Of a DNA stretch of 39,714 nt, positions 1 through 5,546 are shown piece after piece (within the stretch, counting starts at the first letter, position 1; every line of letters starts with the position of its first letter). The notes under the pieces were generated by a model that ran no database searches, had not been told where the DNA came from, and saw only the letters and a list, made by a program, of their open reading frames with translations. The DNA lies in IMG/VR virus record IMGVR_UViG_3300031673_000189, positions 1 to 39,714 of that record; one strand, 5' to 3'. The translations under genes were made by a program, and so were the position numbers. Source of the DNA: a virus.

Positions 1-21
1 GATATTTATGGGGTGATTAAT

Positions 22-492
22 ATGGCTAAAATATCAAACATCGTTATCCATTGTTCTGATAGTGCTTTTGGAAATGCAAACGAAATAAGGCGCTGGCATA
101 AAGAAAAAGGATGGAATGATATTGGTTATCATTTTGTTATTCTCAACGGAATGATATTCAAAGATACGATCTTCCATAGTTTAGACGGTTCTATCGAATG
201 TGGTAGACCGGTAGACGGTAATATGTTTTTAACTGGTAATGAGATAGGAGCCCATGCTTTGGGGTATAACAACAATAGTATAGGTATTTGCTTGATAGGT
301 AAAAACGAATTTACAAAAAACCAAATGATTGCCTTAAGAATGTTAGTTAAGGAGCTAGTTTTTAAATACGATATAGATATTTATGGAGTAATGGGTCATA
401 ATGAAACTGAAAGCGGAAGAGCACAGGGAAAAACATGCCCAAACTTTGATGTTGAAACATTACGCGAAGACTTATTAAATGGTGATAAATAA
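22..492 (+). CDS. Endolysin: T7-lysozyme-like N-acetylmuramoyl-L-alanine amidase
   Basis: Zinc amidase (Amidase_2/T7 lysozyme family) that cleaves the amide bond between muramic acid and L-alanine in peptidoglycan at lysis. The 156 residues match the family length (T7 lysozyme is 151). All expected active-site residues are visible: zinc ligands His10 (IHCSDS), His126 (GHNE) and Cys139 (KTCPNF), with Tyr36 in GYHF and Lys137 two residues before the zinc Cys, as in T7. There is no signal peptide, so export needs a holin, and the next gene is holin-like. I chose the ATG at 22 over the in-frame GTG at 13 because GGGGTGA lies at the right distance from the ATG. The VRR-NUC gene ends just upstream. 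A complete second copy is at 37869-38339. Confidence 0.9.
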   Translation: MAKISNIVIHCSDSAFGNANEIRRWHKEKGWNDIGYHFVILNGMIFKDTIFHSLDGSIECGRPVDGNMFLTGNEIGAHALGYNNNSIGICLIGKNEFTKNQMIALRMLVKELVFKYDIDIYGVMGHNETESGRAQGKTCPNFDVETLREDLLNGDK

Positions 493-947
493 TGTTGTTA
501 GATATTTTAAATATTGGTTCTAAATTAATAGATAAAATATTCCCTGATAAGATTCAGGCGGAACAAGCTAAGATTAAATTAATGGAATTACAGCAGGCGG
601 GGGAATTTAAGCAATTAGATATGGAGCTCGAAAGGGAAAAATTAGAGCAATCTGATAGAGCTTCAGCAAGGATGAGAGAACAAATAATAGCACAATCCGG
701 AAAGCGCGACCTAGTACCACCATTACTTGCTATACTATTAACCGTTGGTTTCTTTGGTTTGCTTATACTTATTATTAATTTTGATGTTGATAGGGAGGCG
801 ATGCAACTTTTAGATATTATGCTAGGAAGTTTAGGCACTGGTTTTACGATGATGTTGTCTTATTATTTTGGTTCTTCTAGTGGTTCGCAAAAGAAAGATA
901 CCACAATAGATAGGATCGTCGAAAACATAAAAACCAGGGAGCATTAG
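492..947 (+). CDS. Holin-like membrane protein
   Basis: 151 residues. The N-terminal half is a charged amphipathic helix or coiled coil (about 15-70). It is followed by two hydrophobic segments: about 77-97 (VPPLLAILLTVGFFGLLILI) and about 105-127, the latter running into YYFGSSSGS. The tail is Lys/Asp-rich. A hydrophilic helical N-terminus before a membrane domain ending in YYFGSSSGS is typical of phage 3TM-type holins and related small lysis proteins. It overlaps the amidase stop by one base, so translation is probably coupled. Expected role: inner-membrane hole formation that releases the endolysin. The holin call rests on topology and position. It could be another virion or membrane accessory protein. 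Confidence 0.55.
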   Translation: MLLDILNIGSKLIDKIFPDKIQAEQAKIKLMELQQAGEFKQLDMELEREKLEQSDRASARMREQIIAQSGKRDLVPPLLAILLTVGFFGLLILIINFDVDREAMQLLDIMLGSLGTGFTMMLSYYFGSSSGSQKKDTTIDRIVENIKTREH

Positions 948-948
948 C

Positions 949-1326
949 ATGTTAGAAAATATTGCAGGGAAAATAATAGGTGAATTAGGATTAGATGATT
1001 GTTTTATTCTAGGTATATTTGGGAGCATTTGTTTTGTGTTATTCAAAAAACTTACAAAAATAGATATAGAAACAAACGATCAAATTGAAAGATTCGAGAT
1101 TAAGCTTGCTGATATAGAAGAAAAAGCGGCTACTAAATATTGGTCAAAAAACTACATAGAAGGGATAAGATTAAGCCTTTCTTCTGAACAAGAAAAAATG
1201 GGTATAAAAATAGAAAACATTAATAAGGACATGGAAAAGGGCTTTAACGGTATTTTAGAAAAAATTCTAGATTTAAAAACAACCTTGGAAAAAATATCCC
1301 ATGTCCAAATTAATTCCCCAGATTAG
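949..1326 (+). CDS. Small membrane-anchored coiled-coil protein, lysis cassette
   Basis: 125 residues. A hydrophobic segment at about 20-36 (CFILGIFGSICFVLF) precedes a long charged helical region (about 37-120) rich in Glu, Lys and Ile, which looks like a coiled coil projecting from the membrane. It starts one base after the holin-like stop, with AGGGAG as ribosome-binding site. Third place in a lysis cassette with one N-terminal membrane segment and a helical ectodomain is the layout of an inner-membrane spanin (Rz-like). However, I see no companion lipoprotein, so spanin is only a suggestion. It ends 6 bp from the stop of the convergent SSB-like gene. Confidence 0.55.
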   Translation: MLENIAGKIIGELGLDDCFILGIFGSICFVLFKKLTKIDIETNDQIERFEIKLADIEEKAATKYWSKNYIEGIRLSLSSEQEKMGIKIENINKDMEKGFNGILEKILDLKTTLEKISHVQINSPD

Positions 1327-1332
1327 CAGTAT

Positions 1333-1734
1333 CTAAAACGGCATATCATCAAATTCTTCAGTAATAGTTTTTTGTTTTGGTTGTTCCACATCATTCAATG
1401 GTTGATGTTGTTTATCAGTTGCCTTGTAATATTTTTTAACATTGCGCCATTCACCGTTTTCTACAATATCCATTTCAACTAATTTCCCAATCAAATCATC
1501 ATAGGTTAATGTATCACTTTCATATTTATTTCTACACCCGGTTATATCACAAAGAATTGCTAGTTTTGGTTTTCCGTAACCCGGATAATCGTTAACCCAA
1601 TAAGTTTCTCCTTGATGTGTGATTACAATTGATAGCTTGCAAATATTGTTTCCTGCTTTTGAAATCGCTTTTGTATCGCATCTTGCTATTTTGCCAACGT
1701 ATCTGCCAGCCGGTATTTTAGGAAAATCTGCCAT
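1333..1734 (-). CDS. Putative phage single-stranded-DNA-binding protein with SSB-like C-terminal tip
   Basis: 133 residues. The N-terminal part (about 1-100: PAGRYVGKI, KLSIVITHQGE, Asp/Tyr/Gly-rich strands) has the look of phage OB-fold ssDNA-binding proteins (DUF669-like). The C-terminus is a disordered Gln/Pro/Lys linker ending in EEFDDMPF, closely resembling the acidic tip (DDDIPF in E. coli SSB) that recruits replication and repair partners. It is the last gene of the leftward operon that also encodes a RecT-like annealing protein, a usual pairing in phage recombination modules. Its ribosome-binding site (GAGG) lies in the 32-bp conserved flank of a minisatellite cassette (1735-1766), and the identical flank serves the gene at 2228-2599. 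A second copy is at 39180-39581. Confidence 0.6.
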   Translation of the reverse strand: MADFPKIPAGRYVGKIARCDTKAISKAGNNICKLSIVITHQGETYWVNDYPGYGKPKLAILCDITGCRNKYESDTLTYDDLIGKLVEMDIVENGEWRNVKKYYKATDKQHQPLNDVEQPKQKTITEEFDDMPF

Positions 1735-1763
1735 TTTATTTACCTCATTTAAGTTATTAAAAA

Positions 1764-1988
1764 TTACCCAGACCCAGACCTAGACCCAGACCCAGACCTA
1801 GCCCAAGACCTAGACCTAGCCCTAGCCCTAGACCCAGCCCAAGACCCAGCCCAAGACCTAGACCTAGCCCTAGACAAAGACCAAAACCAAGACCCAGACC
1901 CAGACCAAGACCCAGACCCAGACCTAGACCCAGACCAAGACCCAGACCCAGACCCAGACCAATAATAATAAGAATTTGTTATAATCAT
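1764..1988 (-). CDS. Hexanucleotide-repeat ORF, cassette 1 (Ser-Gly/Arg/Trp dipeptides)
   Basis: A 74-codon ORF with a fixed leader MIITNSYYYW followed by about 32 dipeptides, Ser-Gly, Ser-Arg or Ser-Trp with occasional Ala, encoded by TCT-NGG units. The ATG lies just after a copied piece of the annealing-protein gene's 3' end (1989-2012 resembles 2770-2793). The same leader opens two further cassettes, and in each the frame stays open through the array. Translation is plausible but unproven. The conserved part may matter at DNA or RNA level instead. I know of no characterised protein like it. Confidence 0.4.
   Translation of the reverse strand: MIITNSYYYWSGSGSGSWSGSRSGSGSWSGSGSWFWSLSRARSRSWAGSWAGSRARARSRSWARSGSGSRSGSG
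1767..1960. repeat. Hexanucleotide minisatellite array 1
   Basis: About 32 tandem copies of a 6-bp unit, CNAGAC on the plus strand (TCTNGG on the minus), mostly varying at one position. That base is A, G or T on the minus strand; I found no C. The first Ser codon base is sometimes changed to give Ala (GCT). Flanks shared with arrays 2 and 3 lie at 1747-1766 and 1961-1996. A partial copy of this array closes the window (39614-39714). Confidence 0.95.
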
Positions 1989-2028
1989 GATTATTTGCTC
2001 ATTTGCTCGTTATTTAAGTTATTAAAAA

Positions 2029-2217
2029 TTACCCAGACCCAGACCTAGACCCAGACCCAGACATAGACCTAAACCTAGACCTAGACCTAGACCAAGACCT
2101 AGACCAAGACCTAGACCTAGACCAAGACCTAGACCAAGACCTAGACCAAGACCAAGACCTAGACCTAGACCAAGACCAAGACCTAGACCAATAATAATAA
2201 GAATTTGTTATAATCAT
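2029..2217 (-). CDS. Hexanucleotide-repeat ORF, cassette 2
   Basis: 62 codons: the same leader MIITNSYYYW followed by about 26 Ser-Arg, Ser-Trp or Ser-Gly dipeptides. It begins 10 bp after the stop of the gene at 2228-2599. Its downstream flank (2012-2031) matches the flanks after cassettes 1 and 3, but then continues into the copied piece of the annealing-protein gene end rather than into a GAGG ribosome-binding site. That suggests cassettes 1 and 2 were joined by tandem duplication. No known function. Confidence 0.4.
   Translation of the reverse strand: MIITNSYYYWSRSWSWSRSRSWSWSRSWSRSWSRSRSWSRSWSRSRSRFRSMSGSGSRSGSG
2032..2189. repeat. Hexanucleotide minisatellite array 2
   Basis: About 26 tandem TCTNGG units (minus strand). 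This array is dominated by AGG and TGG units (Arg and Trp), whereas array 1 has many GGG units (Gly), so the arrays have diverged in unit composition while keeping the 6-bp phase and reading frame. Confidence 0.95.
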
Positions 2218-2227
2218 GATTATTTGC

Positions 2228-2599
2228 TTATTTTTGCATTACATTTATTTTTGGGATGTATTCCACGAAATCAACAATACTGTTGATGCTAATATGCACA
2301 ATCCCATGATATGGTTCTAATTCCGACTCGCTTTGCTTTTCAATGCCTTCTTTTAAAGAGTTGCCCAGTCTTCCAGCATCAGCAACCCACATAGATTTAT
2401 CTAAGAAAACAAATCCATGCTTAACCGCAGTACACACACCAACCATGTGATATGTAACGGTTCTAATGAAATATTGTTTCCCTACAGAAAAAAGATCATT
2501 TCCAGCATCATCAGACTTGGTATCATCTGATTTAGCTGCAGAAGAAGTTCTTTCTGTAAGCAATTCTACTAACAATTTTATTAAAGCTTCATTTGTCAT
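2228..2599 (-). CDS. Conserved phage protein of unknown function (123 aa)
   Basis: The N-terminus is helical and low-complexity (Ser/Asp/Lys-rich, about 15-35). A compact core follows at about 38-115: YFIRTVTYHMVGVCTAV, FVFLDKSMWVADAGRLGNSL and a Glu-rich turn. The core pattern (FIRTVT...G...W.AD.GR) recurs in small proteins I associate with phage and cargo loci, but no function is known to me. It sits between cassettes 2 and 3 in the leftward recombination operon. Its GAGG ribosome-binding site belongs to the conserved cassette flank at 2600-2631, which is identical over 32 bp to 1735-1766. Confidence 0.65.
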   Translation of the reverse strand: MTNEALIKLLVELLTERTSSAAKSDDTKSDDAGNDLFSVGKQYFIRTVTYHMVGVCTAVKHGFVFLDKSMWVADAGRLGNSLKEGIEKQSESELEPYHGIVHISINSIVDFVEYIPKINVMQK

Positions 2600-2628
2600 T
2601 TTATTTACCTCATTTAAGTTATTAAAAA

Positions 2629-2769
2629 TTACCTAGACCTAGACCTAGGCCAAGACCTAGACCTAGACCAAGAACTAGACCCAGACCCAGACCTAGATCC
2701 AGACCTAGACATAAACCAAGACCTAGACCAAGACCTAGACCAATAATAATAACAATTTGTTATAATCAT
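2629..2769 (-). CDS. Hexanucleotide-repeat ORF, cassette 3 (46 aa)
   Basis: A short ORF of 46 codons: leader MIITNCYYYW (Cys in place of Ser), then about 18 dipeptides of Ser with Arg, Trp or Gly, with single departures (Phe-Met, Pro-Arg). The ATG lies two bases after the stop of the annealing-protein gene. This is probably the ancestral site, because cassettes 1 and 2 carry copied bases from the end of that gene while here those bases are the gene itself. No known function. Confidence 0.4.
   Translation of the reverse strand: MIITNCYYYWSRSWSRSWFMSRSGSRSGSGSSSWSRSRSWPRSRSR
2632..2741. repeat. Hexanucleotide minisatellite array 3
   Basis: About 18 tandem TCTNGG units (minus strand), the shortest and most degenerate of the three arrays. 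Units such as TTTATG, TCTGGA and CCTAGG interrupt the pattern, but no frameshift does. The flanks are 2612-2631 and 2742-2777. Confidence 0.9.
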
Positions 2770-2771
2770 GA

Positions 2772-3524
2772 TTATTTGCTCATTTGCTCGTTAAAACTTA
2801 TGCTTTCTTTGAAAGCTTTTATTACTCTGTTCGCGTCATCGTTTGTTAGCTCTTTGCTTGATTTAAAATTAGCCGCTAAAGCCATGTTTACTTCTTTAAT
2901 TATTTCTTCTTTGTCTTTAAATCCTAATTCAGAAGCTAACTCAACTATTTGTTTAAGCTGTTCTGCGCTTGCCATTTGCAGCCCATAGTCATCTGCGTTC
3001 GTTTTAGTTTCGATAATATCACCATCCAGAACGTCTATTTTTTGATATTTTCCGATGGTGTCTGTTTCGCTATCGTCTAAGATTCCCAAACCGCAAATGC
3101 TTAAGGTGGCGCGACGCTTCGCTTTCGTTTCTGATTTCATAATTGAGTTAGCTAATGCATCACCAGACAAACCTTTCATGGAAACCGCCCCCGTGGACGC
3201 GTCCTGTCTGCCGCATTTATCTTGGACATAAGCGGTAACTAAATACAAGTCATTCTGAAATAGCTTTTCTAGCTTGGTTATAGACACGCCATTAATTTTT
3301 CTGAGCTGTTCTGTACAATCTTTGGATGCGTACAATATTTCCTTTCCCTGGAATCTTATGATTTGGAACGGTTTCGTTAATGGGTTTAACCCCAGGCTTT
3401 TACAAAATTCGCAGTAGTATGCAACTTTTTGTTGGGAATTTAAACCGGATAAGTCGCCTTTTAAAGCTATGTTTTCTAATATAGCCGGATCAAGTTTAGT
3501 TTCTTGTTTAGTTAAGTCGTTCAT
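2772..3524 (-). CDS. Putative single-strand annealing protein (RecT/Redbeta-like)
   Basis: 250 residues. The segment YYCEFCKSLGLNPLTKPFQ followed by YASKDCTEQLRK resembles the Bet/RecT pattern 'C...GLNP...I', with a later substrate-binding strand. A basic helix follows at about 130-147 (MKSETKAKRRATLSICGLG), equivalent in position to the K/R-rich helix of Redbeta that precedes its 'CARLAFGFAG' segment. The C-terminal third (about 175-250) is helical and acidic, suited to contacts with a partner such as SSB. Expected role: annealing of complementary ssDNA during recombination-dependent replication. Its operon also encodes an SSB-like protein. I see no Exo/RecE next to it; the only nuclease-like gene is VRR-NUC at 37496. 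The family call is by eye. Confidence 0.65.
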   Translation of the reverse strand: MNDLTKQETKLDPAILENIALKGDLSGLNSQQKVAYYCEFCKSLGLNPLTKPFQIIRFQGKEILYASKDCTEQLRKINGVSITKLEKLFQNDLYLVTAYVQDKCGRQDASTGAVSMKGLSGDALANSIMKSETKAKRRATLSICGLGILDDSETDTIGKYQKIDVLDGDIIETKTNADDYGLQMASAEQLKQIVELASELGFKDKEEIIKEVNMALAANFKSSKELTNDDANRVIKAFKESISFNEQMSK

Positions 3525-3525
3525 A

Positions 3526-4200
3526 TTATTTGCCCTCTCTAATTAAATCATCAATATTTATTCCTTTTTTTCTATCTTCATCTGTTATTTCGCATTCATC
3601 TAGATTGCCTGTAATGCCTGTTAGATTACCTGTAATGTGTGATAGATTACCTATAATGTCTGTTAGATCACCTATAATGCCTGTTAGATTACCTGTAATG
3701 TATGTTAGATTACCTCTAATGTCTGTTAGATCACCTCTAATGTCTGTTAGATCACCTGTAATGTCTGTTAGATCACCTCTAATGTCTGTTAGATTACCTG
3801 TAATGTATGTTAGATCACCTATAATGCCTGTTAGATTACCTGTAATGTATGTTAGATTACCTCTAATGCCTGTTAGATCACCTATAATGCCTGTTAGATT
3901 ACCTGTAATGTATGTTAGATTACCTCTAATGTATATTAGATCACCTGTAATGCCTGTTAGATTACCTGTAATGCCTGTTAGATTACCTGTAATGCCTGTT
4001 AGATTACCTCTAATGTCTGTTAGATCACCTCTAATGTCTGTTAGATCACCTGTAATGTCTGTTAGATCACCTCTAATGTCTGTTAGATTACCTGTAATGT
4101 ATGTTAGATCACCTGTGATTCCAGGCGGTATTCCTTCTATTCGTTCACCAGCAATATAATAAAATATTAATGATTTTGTTTTAATTAGTTCTCTTTTCAT
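3526..4200 (-). CDS. Heptapeptide-repeat protein of unknown function
   Basis: 224 residues: a 29-residue head, 24 consecutive 7-residue units (residues 30-197) of pattern G-[DN]-L-T-[DGY]-I-[TRI], and a 27-residue tail (DECEITDEDRKKGINIDDLI). Regular Leu and Ile every seven residues with Gly/Asn turns suggests a stacked solenoid-like fold rather than a coiled coil, because the Gly content is too high for a helix. Phage proteins with similar G-N-L-T-G units and a related acidic tail exist, but I know of no assigned role. It lies between the annealing protein and the gene at 4202, and its stop is 1 bp from the annealing gene's ATG. A run of five units occurs twice, which indicates recent segmental duplication. 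Confidence 0.75.
   Translation of the reverse strand: MKRELIKTKSLIFYYIAGERIEGIPPGITGDLTYITGNLTDIRGDLTDITGDLTDIRGDLTDIRGNLTGITGNLTGITGNLTGITGDLIYIRGNLTYITGNLTGIIGDLTGIRGNLTYITGNLTGIIGDLTYITGNLTDIRGDLTDITGDLTDIRGDLTDIRGNLTYITGNLTGIIGDLTDIIGNLSHITGNLTGITGNLDECEITDEDRKKGINIDDLIREGK
3610..4113. repeat. 21-bp tandem repeat, 24 units, inside the heptapeptide-repeat gene
   Basis: Each unit reads roughly TTAGATTACCTGTAATGCCTG on the plus strand, with variation at a few positions. Larger blocks are also duplicated: the residue block covering units 2-5 recurs at units 16-19. Copy-number change in multiples of 21 bp would keep the frame, so the locus can vary in length without losing the protein. Confidence 0.95.
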
Positions 4201-4201
4201 G

Positions 4202-4624
4202 TTATTTATTCTCCAAAGTTTCGGTTAATCTAACAAAATATTTATCAATTATTTCAGATTTCTTCCCGCCAAGTTTTTTTACTTCTTTCGCTTTGCTCCA
4301 CGACGGCTTGAAAACATAGTCACCGACTTCTAACGCAATAAATCCTTCTGCGCTCCATTCTTCTTCTAGTCCTTTTGTCGGAACAATTTTCCCAGGGACT
4401 AAACGAATTTCTCCATTCCCATACGGAATAATTGTTGCATTATTTTTTTTCATTCTTGAAATAATATTGTCTTTTAGATTTTTCTTTAATTTACTTAATT
4501 GTTCTATTTGTGTATCAAGATACGAAAAAGTATCCACGCAAACATCTAAAGAAAACTCATCTGGATTTAATGCTATATTTTGAATATTTGTATATTCTTT
4601 TTTTATTTCTAATTCACCGTTCAT
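4202..4624 (-). CDS. Uncharacterised recombination-operon protein (140 aa)
   Basis: The N-terminal half (about 20-65) is helical and probably coiled coil (SYLDTQIEQLSKLKKNLKDNIISRMKKN). The C-terminal half is mixed, with short strands (GNGEIRLVPGK, EVGDYVFKPSW). Upstream genes of phage annealing operons often encode host-nuclease inhibitors with a long N-terminal helix (Gam-like), but I see no specific motif for that. It starts 12 bp after the 67-aa gene and ends 1 bp before the heptapeptide-repeat gene. Confidence 0.6.
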   Translation of the reverse strand: MNGELEIKKEYTNIQNIALNPDEFSLDVCVDTFSYLDTQIEQLSKLKKNLKDNIISRMKKNNATIIPYGNGEIRLVPGKIVPTKGLEEEWSAEGFIALEVGDYVFKPSWSKAKEVKKLGGKKSEIIDKYFVRLTETLENK

Positions 4625-4636
4625 AAATGCTCCTGT

Positions 4637-4840
4637 TTAAATGTTGTGTTTAAGTCTTGTATTAATTGGTATCTTTTTTATTTGTACTTCTCCATCCACT
4701 CCATAGTCGTCTAGCAAGCATTCATATTCATTTAAAAAGCTAACAGCTATTTCTGGTTTGGAGCAAACCGCAATGATTTGCGGATCGATACCATAATCAA
4801 TTATTTTTGCATATACTAAATACATGTATTTTGTTTTCAT
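4637..4840 (-). CDS. Small hypothetical protein (67 aa)
   Basis: A compact protein with a hydrophobic first strand (YMYLVYAKIIDYG) and an alternating Glu/Val/Ile pattern. No membrane segment and no recognised motif. Second gene of the leftward operon, 8 bp after its neighbour. The tight packing supports it being real. Confidence 0.55.
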   Translation of the reverse strand: MKTKYMYLVYAKIIDYGIDPQIIAVCSKPEIAVSFLNEYECLLDDYGVDGEVQIKKIPINTRLKHNI

Positions 4841-4848
4841 AATATTTA

Positions 4849-5082
4849 TTAAAATGGTGGTTCGTCATTACGCATTGAGTCCGGGAAAAGAGCTATTGTT
4901 GTTTTTGTTATTAACTCATCCATTTTGAAAAGTCGTTTTTTAATTAGCGAACCAAACAAATCTTTTATTTCAATATCATTATCTGTTGCGTAATTAATTA
5001 ATTTTTGTACGCTACAGGCAAGGGATTCTATCTGGGAAATATCATCTAACAAAAACATTTCATCTTTAATATCTAGTTTCAT
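4849..5082 (-). CDS. Small acidic protein, first gene of the leftward operon, C-terminus NDEPPF
   Basis: 77 residues, mostly helical, with no recognised domain. The C-terminus RNDEPPF has the shape of an SSB acidic tip (acidic residues followed by Pro-Phe), as in the SSB-like protein at the other end of the same operon. It is the first gene behind the promoter at 5130-5158, hence expected among the earliest products. A role as a mimic of the SSB tip is speculation. Confidence 0.55.
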   Translation of the reverse strand: MKLDIKDEMFLLDDISQIESLACSVQKLINYATDNDIEIKDLFGSLIKKRLFKMDELITKTTIALFPDSMRNDEPPF

Positions 5083-5102
5083 AATGTACTCCTATTAGAT
5101 TG

Positions 5103-5131
5103 TTGACGTTGTGAATTTCTTCAGTTAAGAT
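5103..5131 (+). promoter_or_regulatory. Rightward sigma70-type promoter of the regulator operon
   Basis: TTGACG (5103-5108), a 17-bp spacer, then TAAGAT (5126-5131). Transcription would start near 5138 and run into the HTH gene at 5181. Its -10 overlaps the -10 of the leftward promoter, so polymerase cannot occupy both at once. Confidence 0.6.
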
Positions 5132-5158
5132 AATAACTAATAAACTTTACCTTGTCAA
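5130..5158 (-). promoter_or_regulatory. Leftward sigma70-type promoter of the recombination operon
   Basis: On the minus strand, a perfect TTGACA (5158-5153), a 17-bp spacer, and TATTAT (5135-5130; 5 of 6 to consensus). Start is expected near 5123, 40 bp before the ATG at 5082. It is stronger by consensus than the rightward promoter it overlaps. Confidence 0.7.
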
Positions 5159-5180
5159 CAAAATTATTGAGGTTGTGAAT

Positions 5181-5504
5181 ATGAAAAAAACTATATCAAA
5201 AAGACCGAAGAAATATGTTAAACACAAGCCGAATATTTTTAGAACAATACGTTTGGAAATGAAGATGTCGCAAATTGATTTTGCTAAATTTGTTTCTGTA
5301 TCTGCTAATTCGATATCACAATGGGAAGAAAACAAGCGCTTTCCGATAGGGCACCATTTAGATATATATTTTGATTTAGTTGCAACGCAAGAAGAATTTT
5401 CAGAGATGAAGTTTTTATTAAAACAATTGGAGTCAATCAAAAATGAGGACAAGAAAAAGAAAAATGAGCAGAAAAAGAAGCGAAGAGAAAAAGAAAAGAA
5501 TTAA
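5181..5504 (+). CDS. Cro/CI-type helix-turn-helix regulator
   Basis: 107 residues from the ATG at 5181, which has GAGG upstream; an in-frame GTG at 5175 is less well placed. The HTH (about 20-65) shows the XRE pattern: IRLEMKMSQIDFAKFVSVS as helices 1-2 and SANSISQWEENKRFP as the recognition region. A long Lys/Glu/Arg tail (about 90-107) follows, with no peptidase or dimerisation domain as in lambda CI, so it is closer in build to Cro or a small repressor. It is divergent from the recombination operon and probably controls both promoters through the repeats at 5100-5180. Whether it maintains lysogeny or only times early expression cannot be told. Confidence 0.75.
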   Translation: MKKTISKRPKKYVKHKPNIFRTIRLEMKMSQIDFAKFVSVSANSISQWEENKRFPIGHHLDIYFDLVATQEEFSEMKFLLKQLESIKNEDKKKKNEQKKKRREKEKN

Positions 5505-5546
5505 CAAGATGTGGGATGACCACTTCAATAAACAGAAATTGTCAAT

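Larger units (their letters stand above)
1..1867. repeat. Terminal redundancy, left copy
   Basis: These 1,867 bases recur at 37848-39714 with a constant offset of 37,847, so the unique genome is 37,847 bp. The only difference I found is C at 1797 versus A at 39644, inside the hexanucleotide array. The repeat could be an assembly over-run of a circular or circularly permuted genome, or a true terminal repeat. The contig ends inside a low-complexity array, where assemblers stall, which favours over-run. Confidence 0.95.
5100..5180. promoter_or_regulatory. Candidate operators in the early switch region
   Basis: Two repeat types frame the overlapping promoters. An exact inverted repeat, TTGTTGAC (5100-5107) and GTCAACAA (5154-5161), covers both -35 boxes. 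A direct repeat, TTGACGTTGTGAAT (5103-5116) and TTGAGGTTGTGAAT (5167-5180), differs at one base, and its second copy spans the ribosome-binding site of the HTH gene. Both are plausible binding sites for that regulator, giving repression of the left operon and autoregulation. Binding is inferred only from position. Confidence 0.5.

Noticed and set aside
13-21. GTG at 13 as the amidase start
   Set aside because: The GTG is itself part of the GGGGTGA ribosome-binding site of the ATG at 22 and lies within the end of the preceding nuclease gene.
1767-2741. Diversity-generating retroelement variable regions (variation at single positions in repeated units)
   Set aside because: No reverse transcriptase or template repeat is present, the variable base is A/G/T rather than adenine-templated, and the units are plain tandem hexamers.
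1767-2741. CRISPR array
   Set aside because: Units are 6 bp without spacers and there are no cas genes.
1767-2741. CsrA-titrating RNA made from the leftward arrays
   Set aside because: CsrA needs GGA; the units give GGU (NGGUCU), with only rare GGA, so they would bind poorly.
3530-4159. Rightward 209-codon ORF with VRLPVM/VRSPLM repeats
   Set aside because: It is the antisense frame of the 21-bp repeat of the heptapeptide protein; the leftward gene has operon context and ribosome-binding site.
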